NCBI GenBank assembly: GCA_022316685.1
Contig: JAKJHU010000014.1
Span: 7,036,001-7,100,000, forward strand
DNA length: 64,000 bases
Direction of reading: 5' to 3'
Source of the DNA: Progne subis subis
Lineage: Eukaryota; Chordata; Aves; Passeriformes; Hirundinidae
Shown: positions 26,471-35,130 of the stretch, one piece after another
How the letters are laid out: every line of letters begins with the position of its first letter
How positions within the stretch are numbered: position 1 is the first letter of the stretch
Program-made: the position numbers and the translations under genes
The notes under the pieces: generated by a model
The model's input: only the letters and a program-made list of their open reading frames with translations
Databases searched by the model: none
Told to the model about the DNA's origin: nothing

Positions 26471-27613
26471 CTGTCAGCCCCTCCGCACACCCCGACAGGG
26501 CAGGAGCCCTGGCAAGGAAAACCAGCGGCATTCGGGGGCATGTGGGAGAGGTGCGAGGTCAGGGCTCCCCCCGCGCAGCCCGACCCTTGCCCCACGGGGA
26601 ATGGGGGGACCACCCCCTAAACCCAGCGGGGTTTGCGCCCTCGGGTCTCTTTGCTGAGTCGCTGCCAGAGCCGCCGTGCGAGCTCGTTGCAAGAACGAAC
26701 TGTTGTGATCGCCCCTTTGGCCCTCTTTCCCCGCCTCCCCCCCCGTTCCGAACGGGGGGTGTCGGTGCGCGGAGCCCGCCGTACCCCATGTCGCTCCCGC
26801 GTCAGAAAATGAATGATGCAGCAATTTAATTAGGAGGGAGCGGTGCGTCCATATTGCACCGGCGGAGGAGAGCTCGGCAGCCGCGGGGAAGATGCTGCGC
26901 GGCCGCGGGCGCGGAGGCTGCGCCCCTGCCCGCGCAGAGCGGCCCCGGGGCGGCGGGACCCCGCGGAGCCCCCGGGACCTCCCGCCCGCGCCCGCGGCTC
27001 TGCCCCTCAACTTTTTGCTCCCGAGCCGCGGTTCCAGTTAAGTCTCTCCCGGCCGAGGCACCGCGGGGTGCGGAGCGGGGGGGTTCGGGTTCCGCGCCGA
27101 GCGGGGGGTGCGGGATGCCCCGGGAGCTACGCGGGGATCCGCGCGGATGCGCGCGCGGTGTGCGCAGGGATGCGCACGGGCGTGCGCGGGTGCGGACACC
27201 GGGGACGCGCGAAGCGGCGCGGGGTTCGCCTCCTGCCCTGCCCGCAGCGCTTCCCTCCCGGCTGGCTGAGCCCCCCCCGAGCCCCCCGGAGCATCTCAGC
27301 CACCAACTTCCACCCTCCCGCTGCGCCCCTCTCCGCGGATCCGCCGCGCCCCGCGCAGCCCCGTTACCTGCGGGCGCACGGCGGGAGGATGCGGAGGTGC
27401 CGGGTGTCTCCCCGAGGTGCTCGGTTCTGCGGGATCCCGGCGAGGCTCGGGGCGGGACGGGCGGGCAGCAGCGAGCGGAGGAGGCGGTGGGTGCGGGGGC
27501 AGCGGGGCGGCCGGAGCGGGACCCCCGGGCTGCTCCCCGCTGCAGCCCTCGGCTGGCACTGGCAGTCTGAGCAGCTTTGATCTCCTCCAGACTTGAGCTT
27601 TTTGTTCCGTCTT

Positions 27614-27628
<15 letters not shown>

Positions 27629-27645
<17 letters not shown>

Positions 27646-27852
27646 TTTTTTTTATGGAAAGGGGAAGGGGGGCGAGGTGGGTGCAAATCCTGCCCCATCC
27701 CGGCGGCTTTTTTTCCTCTCTGATTCTTTTCAGTTTTTTTTTTTTTTTTTTTTTTTTTTTTCCTTGGTTTTTTGGTTGGTTTTTTTTTTTTTCCTCCCCA
27801 TCTGCTCGTTTCCCACTTCCCTTCCTCTCCGCCAACCAGCCCCCTCCTTCCC

Positions 27853-27889
<37 letters not shown>
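27629..27889. repeat. Poly-T (27629-27653, 27734-27761) and poly-A (27857-27889) runs in the promoter island
   Basis: Three homopolymers of 25, 28 and 33 bases in 260 bp, with pyrimidine-rich sequence between. The opposed T and A runs can pair. Lengths in the assembly may be inexact. Confidence 0.9.
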
Positions 27890-27892
<3 letters not shown>

Positions 27893-28041
27893 GAAGGGAA
27901 AAAGAAAAAAAAACTGTGTAGTCAGGGCTTCCCAAATGCGCGCCCCCGACCTGGAGCCGAGCGCGCCCCCTCCGTTTGTTCCCCTTCTTGAAGCTGATTT
28001 TCATGACGTGGAGGAGCCTGATCCAGGGCAGGAGCGGCAGC

Positions 28042-28042
28042 G

Positions 28043-28076
<34 letters not shown>

Positions 28077-28101
28077 CACACACACACACGCACGCACACG
28101 C
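28042..28101. repeat. (CA)n microsatellite with CACG interruptions
   Basis: About 60 bases of CA repeat with CG interruptions between the CpG island core and the likely 5' UTR. Z-DNA-prone alternating purine-pyrimidine sequence. Confidence 0.95.
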
Positions 28102-28575
28102 GGCCCCGCACCGCCCCGCACCCCGCGCACACCCGCGCACGCCGCGCCCCAGCGCCCGCTCCGCGCTGCCGCTGCTGCCCGGAGAAGGCGGCGGCGGCGC
28201 TGGAGCCTGCAGCAGCCCCTCTCCTCCCTCCTCCATTGAGTGTGCCAAACAGCAGCTCTGCATCCTAAAGAAGATCATTGAGGGGCTCATTGCATTCCCA
28301 GCACGTTTCAGGCTTTTTTTTTTTTTTTTTTTTTTCCTCCTCTTTTTTTTTTTTTCCTCCCCCTTTTTTTTTTTTTTTTTTTTTTTTCCTTTTGCCTCAG
28401 CTTCAGCAGGAGTAGAGAGAGAGGGAGAGAGAGCCACAGAGAGGGAGAGGCAGAGAGAAACCAGCAATCTTTAAACTCGAGCTTTCTTTTTTTTCCCCCC
28501 TTCATTTCTTTTGCCTTTTTTTTTTTATTATTATTATTTTTGGTAACGATGTGCTAAAATCTCTCCTGCAAACCG
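28100..28575 (+). other. SLITRK3: Probable non-coding first exon (5' UTR) of SLITRK3; 5' end uncertain
   Basis: The stretch ends at a strong splice donor (CCG|GTAAGT, GT at 28576-28577). The matching acceptor is the pyrimidine-rich TTCTCTTCCCGTTGCAG ending at 30230, just upstream of the start codon. SLITRK family genes typically have a non-coding first exon and one coding exon, which fits. The sequence around 28230-28310 (a CTCCATTGAG...CATTCCCAGC stretch) is non-repetitive between the CA repeat and the T-rich runs and looks like retained transcript sequence. A two-codon upstream reading frame (ATG TGC TAA, 28549-28557) lies 18 bases before the donor. The transcription start cannot be placed from sequence alone and could lie anywhere within the CpG island upstream. 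Confidence 0.6.
28313..28387. repeat. T-rich low-complexity tract in the probable 5' exon
   Basis: Three runs of T separated by CCTCC and CCTCCCCC. If transcribed from the plus strand it would give a U-rich 5' UTR segment. Confidence 0.85.
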
Positions 28576-30230
28576 GTAAGTACAACCTTTCTGGATCCCT
28601 TTGTTTCCGCCTAGGGTCAAAGACACCCCCTCTTCCCAAAAGAAGATATAATAATCCTCTTTATTTATTTTTTTATTTTTATTACAGCCCTTGCAGAAGA
28701 GCAAGAACTTAAGTGGCTAATATTTTGCAAAGGAGACAGAGAGACTGATACTGCAATATAGCTCTCGTCTCTCTCCCTTCTCCCCAATTAGATGCTGGCT
28801 TTAATTGCAGAGGATATTTCTCTTTTCGTGCTTTCGACCATCTCCTCTTTCCCACAGGGGAGGGTTTCATTTGCAAGTTGATCCTAAGGATTTCTGTTCC
28901 TCGGGCATTTCCCTCCCCTAAATGCATCTTTCTGCTCTTAAGTTTGCGGATGGTGGGCAATTTTTCCTAGTTCTTACACGAGGAAGGCAAAAAGGACCTT
29001 TTTATTGGGAGATTGAGACTAAAAGCAATGATCGCTCCGAATCGTTCTAATGGGCATTTCAGGGATTCAAGGAAGGCTGCATCACCACTGGTATTATTCC
29101 CATCCTTAGCATTTCCCTGTGCCCATGCATTTGAAATATCTGGTGAAAGGAAGGGTGAAACCATATGTTGAAGGAGCTGCATCTCATTAGGGCAGTATTA
29201 TTTTCATCTGATTGGAGAAGAATGGTGTCTTCATTCGGAATCGTGTATAGTAGGATAGAGAATTTATCGGCTGGTAAGTGTCACGGTATTTTTATTTTTT
29301 TTTTTCCTTCCACTTTCAGCTTTTCAGCCGGGTCTTCTGCTTGGTCCTGGGGGCACAAAATGCCCTAATCCAAGGCAGGCTGAGCATTTCAATCCTAGGT
29401 GCCTCTTCAGCTGTCACTTCCCTTTAGATCTGCTGATCGCATGGGCATGTGCTTTACAAAGATTAATCATCTCTAAATGCTTTAATCAGCTAAAATGACT
29501 AATATATGTGGTGTGTATTTATCTGATAAGATATACCAGTTGCATTAATTCACCGGTGCATTTTGCCAGGGGAAGGTTTCCTTCCCAGTCAGGGTGGTTA
29601 ACCATTTACTCCGGTAAAGACACTGTGGGGATTTCTGAGGGGAACCGTTCTGCCAGGGACGTCGGCACAACCTCGCACATTCCGTGCAACTCGCGTGTGG
29701 AATACACGGAGCAGGGAGGGAGGGAGACTCGAGGGTGGAGGTTCAATAACTTTGGGAGTTTGCATGGATGGAGGATAGGATGCGGTGCGACACCGGAGAA
29801 ATCTACCCATACTTGGTTGTGTTTCCCCTCCTGGAGTCAAGGCGGGCTGTGATGGCTCCTGGGTTAAAATTGCACCCGGGGATGAGATCCGGGCAGTTCC
29901 GACGCCTGGGAGAACGTGGAGAGACGCAACACGTTCGGTGTGCTCGTGGTGCTGTGTGGGGCTGCATGTGCTGTCCTCTTTATAGGTGGCATTCGCCACG
30001 GGGAGGGGAGCGAGGCAGGCTGCTATCGCGTGATGGAGCCGTCTAACATCTCTGAAGTATAAATCAGGGCAAGGCTCACGCAGCCGACACCCCTGGAGTC
30101 GGTTGGGAACGTCTGCCCGACAATTGCTGAACTTTCCAGGAGCCCGACACGAGTCCAGCAGGTAGGGGCTTAGGAAAAGGAGAGGGGCAGGGCAGAAATA
30201 CTGAAATCTGTGTTTCTCTTCCCGTTGCAG
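28576..30230 (+). other. SLITRK3: Probable 5' UTR intron of SLITRK3
   Basis: Bounded by GTAAGT at 28576 and a polypyrimidine tract plus CAG ending at 30230. The intron is about 1.65 kb with no credible coding sequence. Two further donor-like sites lie inside it: CTG|GTAAGTG with GT at 29274-29275, and CAG|GTAGGG with GT at 30162-30163. Either could end an extra 5' UTR exon in an alternative transcript. GC content rises toward its 3' end (about 29,600-30,170). Confidence 0.55.
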
Positions 30231-30251
30231 TTTTGTAAACATCAACAAATG
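30231..30251 (+). other. SLITRK3: End of SLITRK3 5' UTR on the coding exon
   Basis: Twenty-one bases between the inferred acceptor (AG at 30229-30230) and the chosen ATG at 30252. The stretch contains an in-frame ATG at 30249, giving a tandem ATGATG. The first ATG has C at -3 (weak context); the second has A at -3 and A at +4 (better context) and matches the mammalian N-terminus. Confidence 0.6.
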
Positions 30252-33080
30252 ATGAAACCTTCCACGGCAGAGACGCTTCATAGAGGAAGGATGTTGTGGA
30301 TAATTCTTCTAAGCACAATTGCTCTAGCATGGACTACACCTATTCCCTTGATAGAGGACTCGGAGGAACTGGATGAACCCTGCTTTGATCCATGTTACTG
30401 TGAAGTGAAGGAGAGCATTTTCCATATACATTGTGACAACAAGGGATTTATAAATATTAGTCAGATAACAGAGTCGTGGTCGAGACCTTTTAAACTTTAT
30501 CTGCAGAGGAATTCCATGAGGAAATTGTACACCAACAGTTTTCTTCACTTGAACAATGCTGTATCTATTAACCTTGGGAACAATGCACTGCAGGACATTC
30601 AGACAGGGGCTTTTAACGGGCTCCGAGTTCTGAAGAGGTTGTATTTGCACGAAAACAAATTGGACATTTTCAGGAACGACACTTTCCTGGGTTTGGAAAG
30701 TCTGGAATATCTGCAGGCAGATTACAATGTCATTAAGAGGATTGAAAGCGGGGCATTTCGAAACCTAAGCAAATTGAGGGTCCTTATCCTAAATGACAAT
30801 CTTATCCCCATGCTTCCCACCAATTTATTTAAGTCCGTGTCCTTAACCCACTTGGACTTGCGGGGGAACCGCCTCAAAGTCCTTTCGTACCGCGGGATGT
30901 TGGACCACATTGGCAGGAGCCTGATGGAGATCCAGCTGGAGGAGAACCCGTGGAACTGTACGTGCGAGATCGTGCAGCTCAAGAGCTGGCTGGAGCGCAT
31001 CCCCTACACTGCTCTGGTGGGGGACATCACCTGCGAGACACCCTTCCACTTCCACGGGAAGGACCTGCGGGAAATCAAAAGAAGCAAGCTCTGCCCCATG
31101 CTGTCCGACTCCGAGGTGGAAGCCAGCCTGGGCATCCCTCAGCTGTCCTCCAGCAAGGAGAACGCGTGGCCTACGAAGCCTTCCTCCATGCTGTCCTCCT
31201 TCCATTTCACCGCTTCCTCCGTTGAGTACAAAACGTCCAACAAGCAGCCCAAGCCCACCAAGCAGCCCCGGGCGCCCCGGCCTCCCCCGACCCCCCGTGG
31301 CCTGTACCCCGGGCCCAACCAACCCCCCGTGGCTGCCTACCAGACCCGGCCCCCCATCCCCATCATCTGCCCCACCGGCTGCTCTTGCAGTTTGCACATC
31401 AACGACCTGGGCCTGACGGTCAACTGCAAGGAGCGGGGATTCCACAACATCTCCGAGCTCCTGCCCAGGCCCTTGAACGCCAAGAAGCTGTACCTGAGTG
31501 GGAATTTGATCCAGAAAATCTACCGCTCCGATTTCTGGAATTTTTCCTCCTTGGATCTCTTACACCTGGGGAACAACCGGATCTCCTACGTGCAGGACGG
31601 GGCGTTCATCAACCTGCCGAACCTCAAGAGCCTGTACCTGAACGGGAACGACATCGAGCGGCTCACCCCGGGCATGTTCCGGGGCCTGCAGAGTTTGCAT
31701 TACCTGTACTTCGAGTACAACCTGATCAGGGAAATCCAGCCGGCGGCCTTCAGCCTCATGCCCAACCTGAAGCTCCTCTTCCTCAACGACAACCTGCTCC
31801 GCACGCTGCCCACCGACGCCTTCGCCGGCACCTCCCTGGCGCGCCTCAACCTGCGCAACAACCACTTCCTGGCGCTGCCGGTGGCCGGGGTGCTGGAGCA
31901 CCTGCACGCCATCGTGCAGATCGACCTGAAGCTCAACCCCTGGGACTGCACCTGCGAGCTGGTGCCGCTGAAGCAGTGGCTGGAGGCGCTCAGCTCCGTC
32001 AGCGTGGTGGGCGAGGTGCTGTGCGCCAGCCCCGAGCCGCTGGCCCGCCGCGACCTGCGCTCGCTGGAGCTGGCCGCGCTGTGCCCCGCCGCCCTGCGCC
32101 CCGCCGCCGCCTCGCCCCCCGCCGCCGCCCCGCCGCCTCCCGCCGCCACCGGCGCGGCCGCCTACGAGCTGCCCCCGGCCGCCGCGGCCGCGGCCGTGCC
32201 GCTCTCCGTGCTCATCCTCAGCCTCCTCGTCCTCTTCTTCTCCGCCGTGCTGGTGGCCGCCGGGCTGTTCGCCTTCGTGCTGCGCCGCCGCCGGCGGAAG
32301 CTGCCGTTCCGCGGCCCGCGGGCGGAGGCGGCGGACCTGGGCGCGGTGCCGCTGCGCTGCCCGCGGCTCTTCCCCGAGGGCGGCGGCGGCGGCGGCGGCG
32401 GGGGCGGCGGCGGGGGGGGCCCCGGGGAGCGCTCCCCGGAGAAGGCGCCCCCGGCGGGCCACGTCTACGACTACATCCCGCACCCGGTGACCCAGATGTG
32501 CAACAACCCCATCTACAAGCCGCGGGAGGAGGAGGAGGCGGCGGGCGGCGGCGGCGGCGGCGAGGCGGCCGAGCTGCTGCGGGGCGGCGGCGAGCGCGGC
32601 TTCGCTCACCCCGCCGCCCCCGCCGCCGCGCCGGAGCCGGGCAGCAGCTACCGCACCTTGCTGGAGAAGGAGCAGGAGTGGAGCCTGGCCGTGTCCAGCT
32701 CGCAGCTCAACACCATCGTGGCCGTGCACCCCCAGCACCCCGCGGGCGGAGGGCTGGCGGCGGGCGCGCTCGGGGCGGCGGCGGCGGCGGCGGGGGGAGC
32801 CCCGCGGGACCGCGACCGCCCGCCGCCCTGCGCCGTGGGGTTCGTGGACTGCCTGTACGGCACCGTGCCCAAGCTGAAGGAACTGCACGTCCACCCGCCC
32901 GGCATGCAATACCCGGACCTGCAGCAGGACGCCAGGCTGAAGGAGACCCTGCTCTTCGCGGCCGGCAAGGGCTTCCCGGACCACCAAACCCCCACAAGCG
33001 AATACCTCGAGTTAAGGGCCAAACTCCAAACCAAGCCGGATTACCTCGAAGTCCTGGAGAAGACCACGTACCGGTTCTGA
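30252..33080 (+). CDS. SLITRK3: SLIT and NTRK-like protein 3 (SLITRK3), complete single-exon coding region
   Basis: Single-pass postsynaptic adhesion protein. Family members bind presynaptic LAR-type receptor phosphatases; SLITRK3 is known to pair with PTP-delta and promote inhibitory synapses. The 942 residues read in order: signal peptide (hydrophobic core about 14-27, starting RGRMLWIILL); first LRR N-cap (Cys 44, 48, 50, 61); six or so leucine-rich repeats (about 80-225); LRR C-cap starting NPWNCTC (232-238) and ending at Cys 281; Pro/Lys-rich linker (300-370); second N-cap (Cys 373, 377, 379, 392); second repeat set (about 410-555); C-cap NPWDCTC (562-568) to Cys 611; Ala/Pro-rich stalk; one membrane helix (about 649-677) followed by a RRRRRK stop-transfer; and a cytoplasmic tail with tyrosine motifs HVYDYIPHP (737-745), NNPIY (752-756) and DYLEVLEK (930-937), ending TTYRF. 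N-glycosylation sequons lie at Asn 68, 142, 171, 235, 399 and 430. Assignment to SLITRK3 rather than paralogues rests on the N-terminus, both repeat blocks and the C-terminus, which match remembered vertebrate SLITRK3 closely. Length is near the mammalian protein (about 977). The tail differs by Gly, Ala and Pro tracts. ATG 30252 is chosen because MKPS aligns with the mammalian start; ATG 30249 directly upstream is an alternative. Confidence 0.97.
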   Translation: MKPSTAETLHRGRMLWIILLSTIALAWTTPIPLIEDSEELDEPCFDPCYCEVKESIFHIHCDNKGFINISQITESWSRPFKLYLQRNSMRKLYTNSFLHLNNAVSINLGNNALQDIQTGAFNGLRVLKRLYLHENKLDIFRNDTFLGLESLEYLQADYNVIKRIESGAFRNLSKLRVLILNDNLIPMLPTNLFKSVSLTHLDLRGNRLKVLSYRGMLDHIGRSLMEIQLEENPWNCTCEIVQLKSWLERIPYTALVGDITCETPFHFHGKDLREIKRSKLCPMLSDSEVEASLGIPQLSSSKENAWPTKPSSMLSSFHFTASSVEYKTSNKQPKPTKQPRAPRPPPTPRGLYPGPNQPPVAAYQTRPPIPIICPTGCSCSLHINDLGLTVNCKERGFHNISELLPRPLNAKKLYLSGNLIQKIYRSDFWNFSSLDLLHLGNNRISYVQDGAFINLPNLKSLYLNGNDIERLTPGMFRGLQSLHYLYFEYNLIREIQPAAFSLMPNLKLLFLNDNLLRTLPTDAFAGTSLARLNLRNNHFLALPVAGVLEHLHAIVQIDLKLNPWDCTCELVPLKQWLEALSSVSVVGEVLCASPEPLARRDLRSLELAALCPAALRPAAASPPAAAPPPPAATGAAAYELPPAAAAAAVPLSVLILSLLVLFFSAVLVAAGLFAFVLRRRRRKLPFRGPRAEAADLGAVPLRCPRLFPEGGGGGGGGGGGGGGPGERSPEKAPPAGHVYDYIPHPVTQMCNNPIYKPREEEEAAGGGGGGEAAELLRGGGERGFAHPAAPAAAPEPGSSYRTLLEKEQEWSLAVSSSQLNTIVAVHPQHPAGGGLAAGALGAAAAAAGGAPRDRDRPPPCAVGFVDCLYGTVPKLKELHVHPPGMQYPDLQQDARLKETLLFAAGKGFPDHQTPTSEYLELRAKLQTKPDYLEVLEKTTYRF
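32383..32418 (+). repeat. SLITRK3: GGC/GGG coding repeat (poly-glycine) in SLITRK3
   Basis: Near-pure GGC triplets with a GGGGGC interruption encode about 14 glycines in the cytoplasmic tail (about residues 710-723). Mammalian SLITRK3 has a shorter, serine-interrupted glycine run here. G-quadruplex potential is high. A second GGC run at about 32776-32797 lies in the poly-alanine frame. Confidence 0.9.
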
Positions 33081-33969
33081 CCGCCGCCCCGCCGCCCGCC
33101 CGGCCCCGCCGCCCGCGGGCAGAGGATACAGCTGTGCGCTCTGCCCCGCCAGATGTGCGCGCTGCGGGGCAGGGCCCTTCTCAGATCAGTAATCGACGAA
33201 GTGCCTTCGCAGACTTTTGCCAGCAGATGTTAATCAATCATTATTTTTTATACCGAAACTGAGACTTTGACTGTGCCATGTCTAAAGGTATATTATTATT
33301 ATTATTATATTATTATTATTATCGGGGATCTTTGTACTGATCCTGATTGAGTAAATTCTATGTGTGTCTCTTTCTTTTATTTCTTTTCCCTTTTCTTTTA
33401 CTTTCTTTATACTTGTTGTTTGTTTTGTTCGTTGGCTTTTTTGTTTTGTTTTGTTTTGTTTTGTTGGTTTTTTGGTTTTTTCCGTTGGCAGTAAACTTCC
33501 TTGATGTTTTCCCTTGGAGGGGAGGGGGAGGGAAGATGGCATTTTCTGGCCTGCTTTCTTCTTGCCCATCATGGCACAGATTCTGTACATTTATTTAAAA
33601 GAGAGAGAAAAAAAAAAAAAAAACAATAATGCAAAGAAGCAAACGAGCGCAGTTTGCTGCATGCCTGGAAACTGCAAAGAGGGAAGGGAGGGGAGGGTCT
33701 TGCTCGAATGTCTCACTCTTGTCTCTCTCCCTCCCTCGCACGCACACTCCTCACACTCACCCTCCGCCCACCCCCCCGCCAGCCCAAGCCCCTCCCGGGG
33801 GGCTCGGGGGCCGCGGGGGGAATCCCGGAGGCGATCCCGGGGGCTGGGGGAAGCCACCCGGAGCCGAGCAGCCCAAAGGATGTCACCACGTGGCGCACAC
33901 ACCTAGGGGATGCTCAGTGACACTTCCATCATGACGCCATGGTTTTTTGGAGGACATCCGCACTTTCCT

Positions 33970-33975
33970 AATAAA
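33970..33975 (+). terminator. SLITRK3: Proximal polyadenylation signal AATAAA
   Basis: Canonical AATAAA in TTTCCTAATAAAAGCG, about 890 bases past the stop codon. It is followed about 25 bases later by long genomic A runs, so cDNA ends here would be ambiguous. Confidence 0.45.
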
Positions 33976-34246
33976 AGCGACATGCAAATATACAGAGGGG
34001 GAAAAAAAAAAAAAAAAAAAGGCAAAAAAAAAAAAAAAAAAAAGCTAATGGGCACCTCTCACTAACAGCTTTGTAGGAAGCACTTTTAATGTTTTCTCTC
34101 ATGCACCCACACCCACACACACACCCCCACACACACACACACAGGTACAACGATGTGCATATATTTATTCTGTAATTTCAAGTGAATATAAATTGTAAAG
34201 GTAATGTTTAATCATTGTACAGTGATGCGTCTGGTATAGCTTTCCT

Positions 34247-34252
34247 AATAAA
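34247..34252 (+). terminator. SLITRK3: Distal polyadenylation signal AATAAA
   Basis: Canonical AATAAA in TTTCCTAATAAAATG, preceded by AT-rich sequence with TGTA and ATAAAT elements typical of a UTR end. It lies about 1.17 kb past the stop codon. A TA dinucleotide repeat starts about 20 bases downstream. This is the more likely main end of the transcript. Confidence 0.6.
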
Positions 34253-34273
34253 ATGTTTTGAAACAAAATGCAG

Positions 34274-34318
34274 ATATATATATATATATATACACACCCA
34301 AATATATATATATATATA
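34274..34318. repeat. (TA)n microsatellite past the SLITRK3 poly-A signal
   Basis: Two TA runs separated by ACACCCAAA. They lie within 70 bases of the distal AATAAA. Confidence 0.9.
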
Positions 34319-34849
34319 GGAATACAAAGCTTGAACCTGAAACTTCAGCTTCCCCCACAGAGATTTCCTTCTGCCCCCCCTGCCCCATAACCTTGAAGGC
34401 TATTTTATTAATAACAGTTCGATGCACTGTGATGTTAACAAAGAAAAAACAAAACCCTGTACAGCGTCTCTTGCCAAGATACCACCCGAGACTGTCACAA
34501 ATCCGATTTGTGATCTGTATCCCTGCCGCACCGTCCTGACAGTTAAAAATATCGGGAAAATGGGGAGCGCATCCCGCCGGAGCGCTGGCTCCCGGCCTGC
34601 TGCAGGCACCGGGAGGCATCGCAGGGATGTTGCAGGTGCCGGCAGCCGAGTGAGCGCTCCGAGAGCTGCCACCCCTCCGGAGCGGGGATTTAAACCGCAT
34701 TTCCAGTTTGGAATGGGGGAATGCGATCTGGGAAAAGCAAAGCATCCCAGCGGCCGCGCCGCCCTTCTCCCAGTCCGGCTGCTACCGGGGCGAAACCAAA
34801 GACCATGGGATTTCCCTGCCCGGGCGGGTCCCGGTTGGTATCTTGTCCG

Positions 34850-35045
34850 CGTTGGTGTCTTGTCGCCGGCGGTGTCCCCCTGTCCCCGGCGGTGTCCCTG
34901 TCCCCGGCGGTGTCCCTGTCCCCGGCGGTGTCCCCCTGTCCCTATTGGTGTCCCCCTGTCCCTATTGGTGTCCGTCTGTCCCTATTGGTGTCCCTCTGTC
35001 CCCACCCGTGTCCCTCTGTCCCCACCCGTGTCCCTCTGTCCCCGC
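34850..35045. repeat. 18-20-bp tandem array, about ten copies
   Basis: Units of the type GGTGTCCCTGTCCCCGGC change along the array to GGTGTCCCCCTGTCCCTATT and then CGTGTCCCTCTGTCCCCACC. This gives ordered blocks of sub-variants, as expected from local amplification. Confidence 0.9.
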
Positions 35046-35130
35046 GGGTCCCGGAGCGCGGCCCCGCGCGGCCGCCAGGTGGCGCCCCAGCCCCAGCGCT
35101 GAGGCGGCGGCGGGGCCGGAGCTCCCGGAC

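Larger units (their letters stand above)
26090..28260 (+). promoter_or_regulatory. SLITRK3: CpG island promoter region of SLITRK3
   Basis: Very GC-rich with dense CpG (for example 26,880-27,580), directly upstream of the inferred first exon. No convincing TATA box sits close to the likely start, as expected for a CpG-island neuronal promoter. The island contains a (GTCC)n run, a 10-bp pyrimidine repeat, long poly-T and poly-A runs and a CA repeat, listed separately. NotI-like GCGGCCGC and many GGGCGG/CCGCCC-like boxes are present. Long open frames on both strands here come from the composition and are not genes. Orientation is inferred from the downstream gene. Confidence 0.7.
33081..34270 (+). 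other. SLITRK3: SLITRK3 3' UTR
   Basis: Follows the TGA at 33078-33080 and runs to just past the distal AATAAA (34247-34252). It begins GC-rich, then becomes AT-rich with an (ATT)n run (33290-33322), a TTTTG-rich tract (33408-33481), poly-A runs (33608-33623, 34002-34020, 34024-34043) and a CA repeat (34106-34142). A GC-rich block sits at about 33,770-33,870. The 3' boundary is inferred from the poly-A signals. The internal poly-A runs could misprime oligo-dT cDNA and make false 3' ends. Confidence 0.65.

Noticed and set aside
25954..26613. 219-codon minus-strand frame with DGRTDGRTDG and GGERRGEE repeats
   Set aside because: Translation of the GTCC and CCTCTCCCCT repeats. No conserved domain.
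26826..27698. 290-codon minus-strand frame and overlapping plus-strand frames in the CpG island
   Set aside because: Several frames on both strands are open at once because of GC content. The peptides are low-complexity and run into homopolymers.
31560..32987. 475-codon antisense open frame opposite SLITRK3
   Set aside because: The opposite strand of GC-rich SLITRK3 codons. Stop codons are rare in such sequence, and the predicted peptide (Gly, Val, Gln, Arg-rich) resembles nothing known.
31385..33262. 625-codon plus-strand frame overlapping SLITRK3
   Set aside because: Shifted frame of the same GC-rich exon. The peptide is Ala/Arg/Pro/Gly-rich with no domain, while the main frame encodes a complete recognisable protein.
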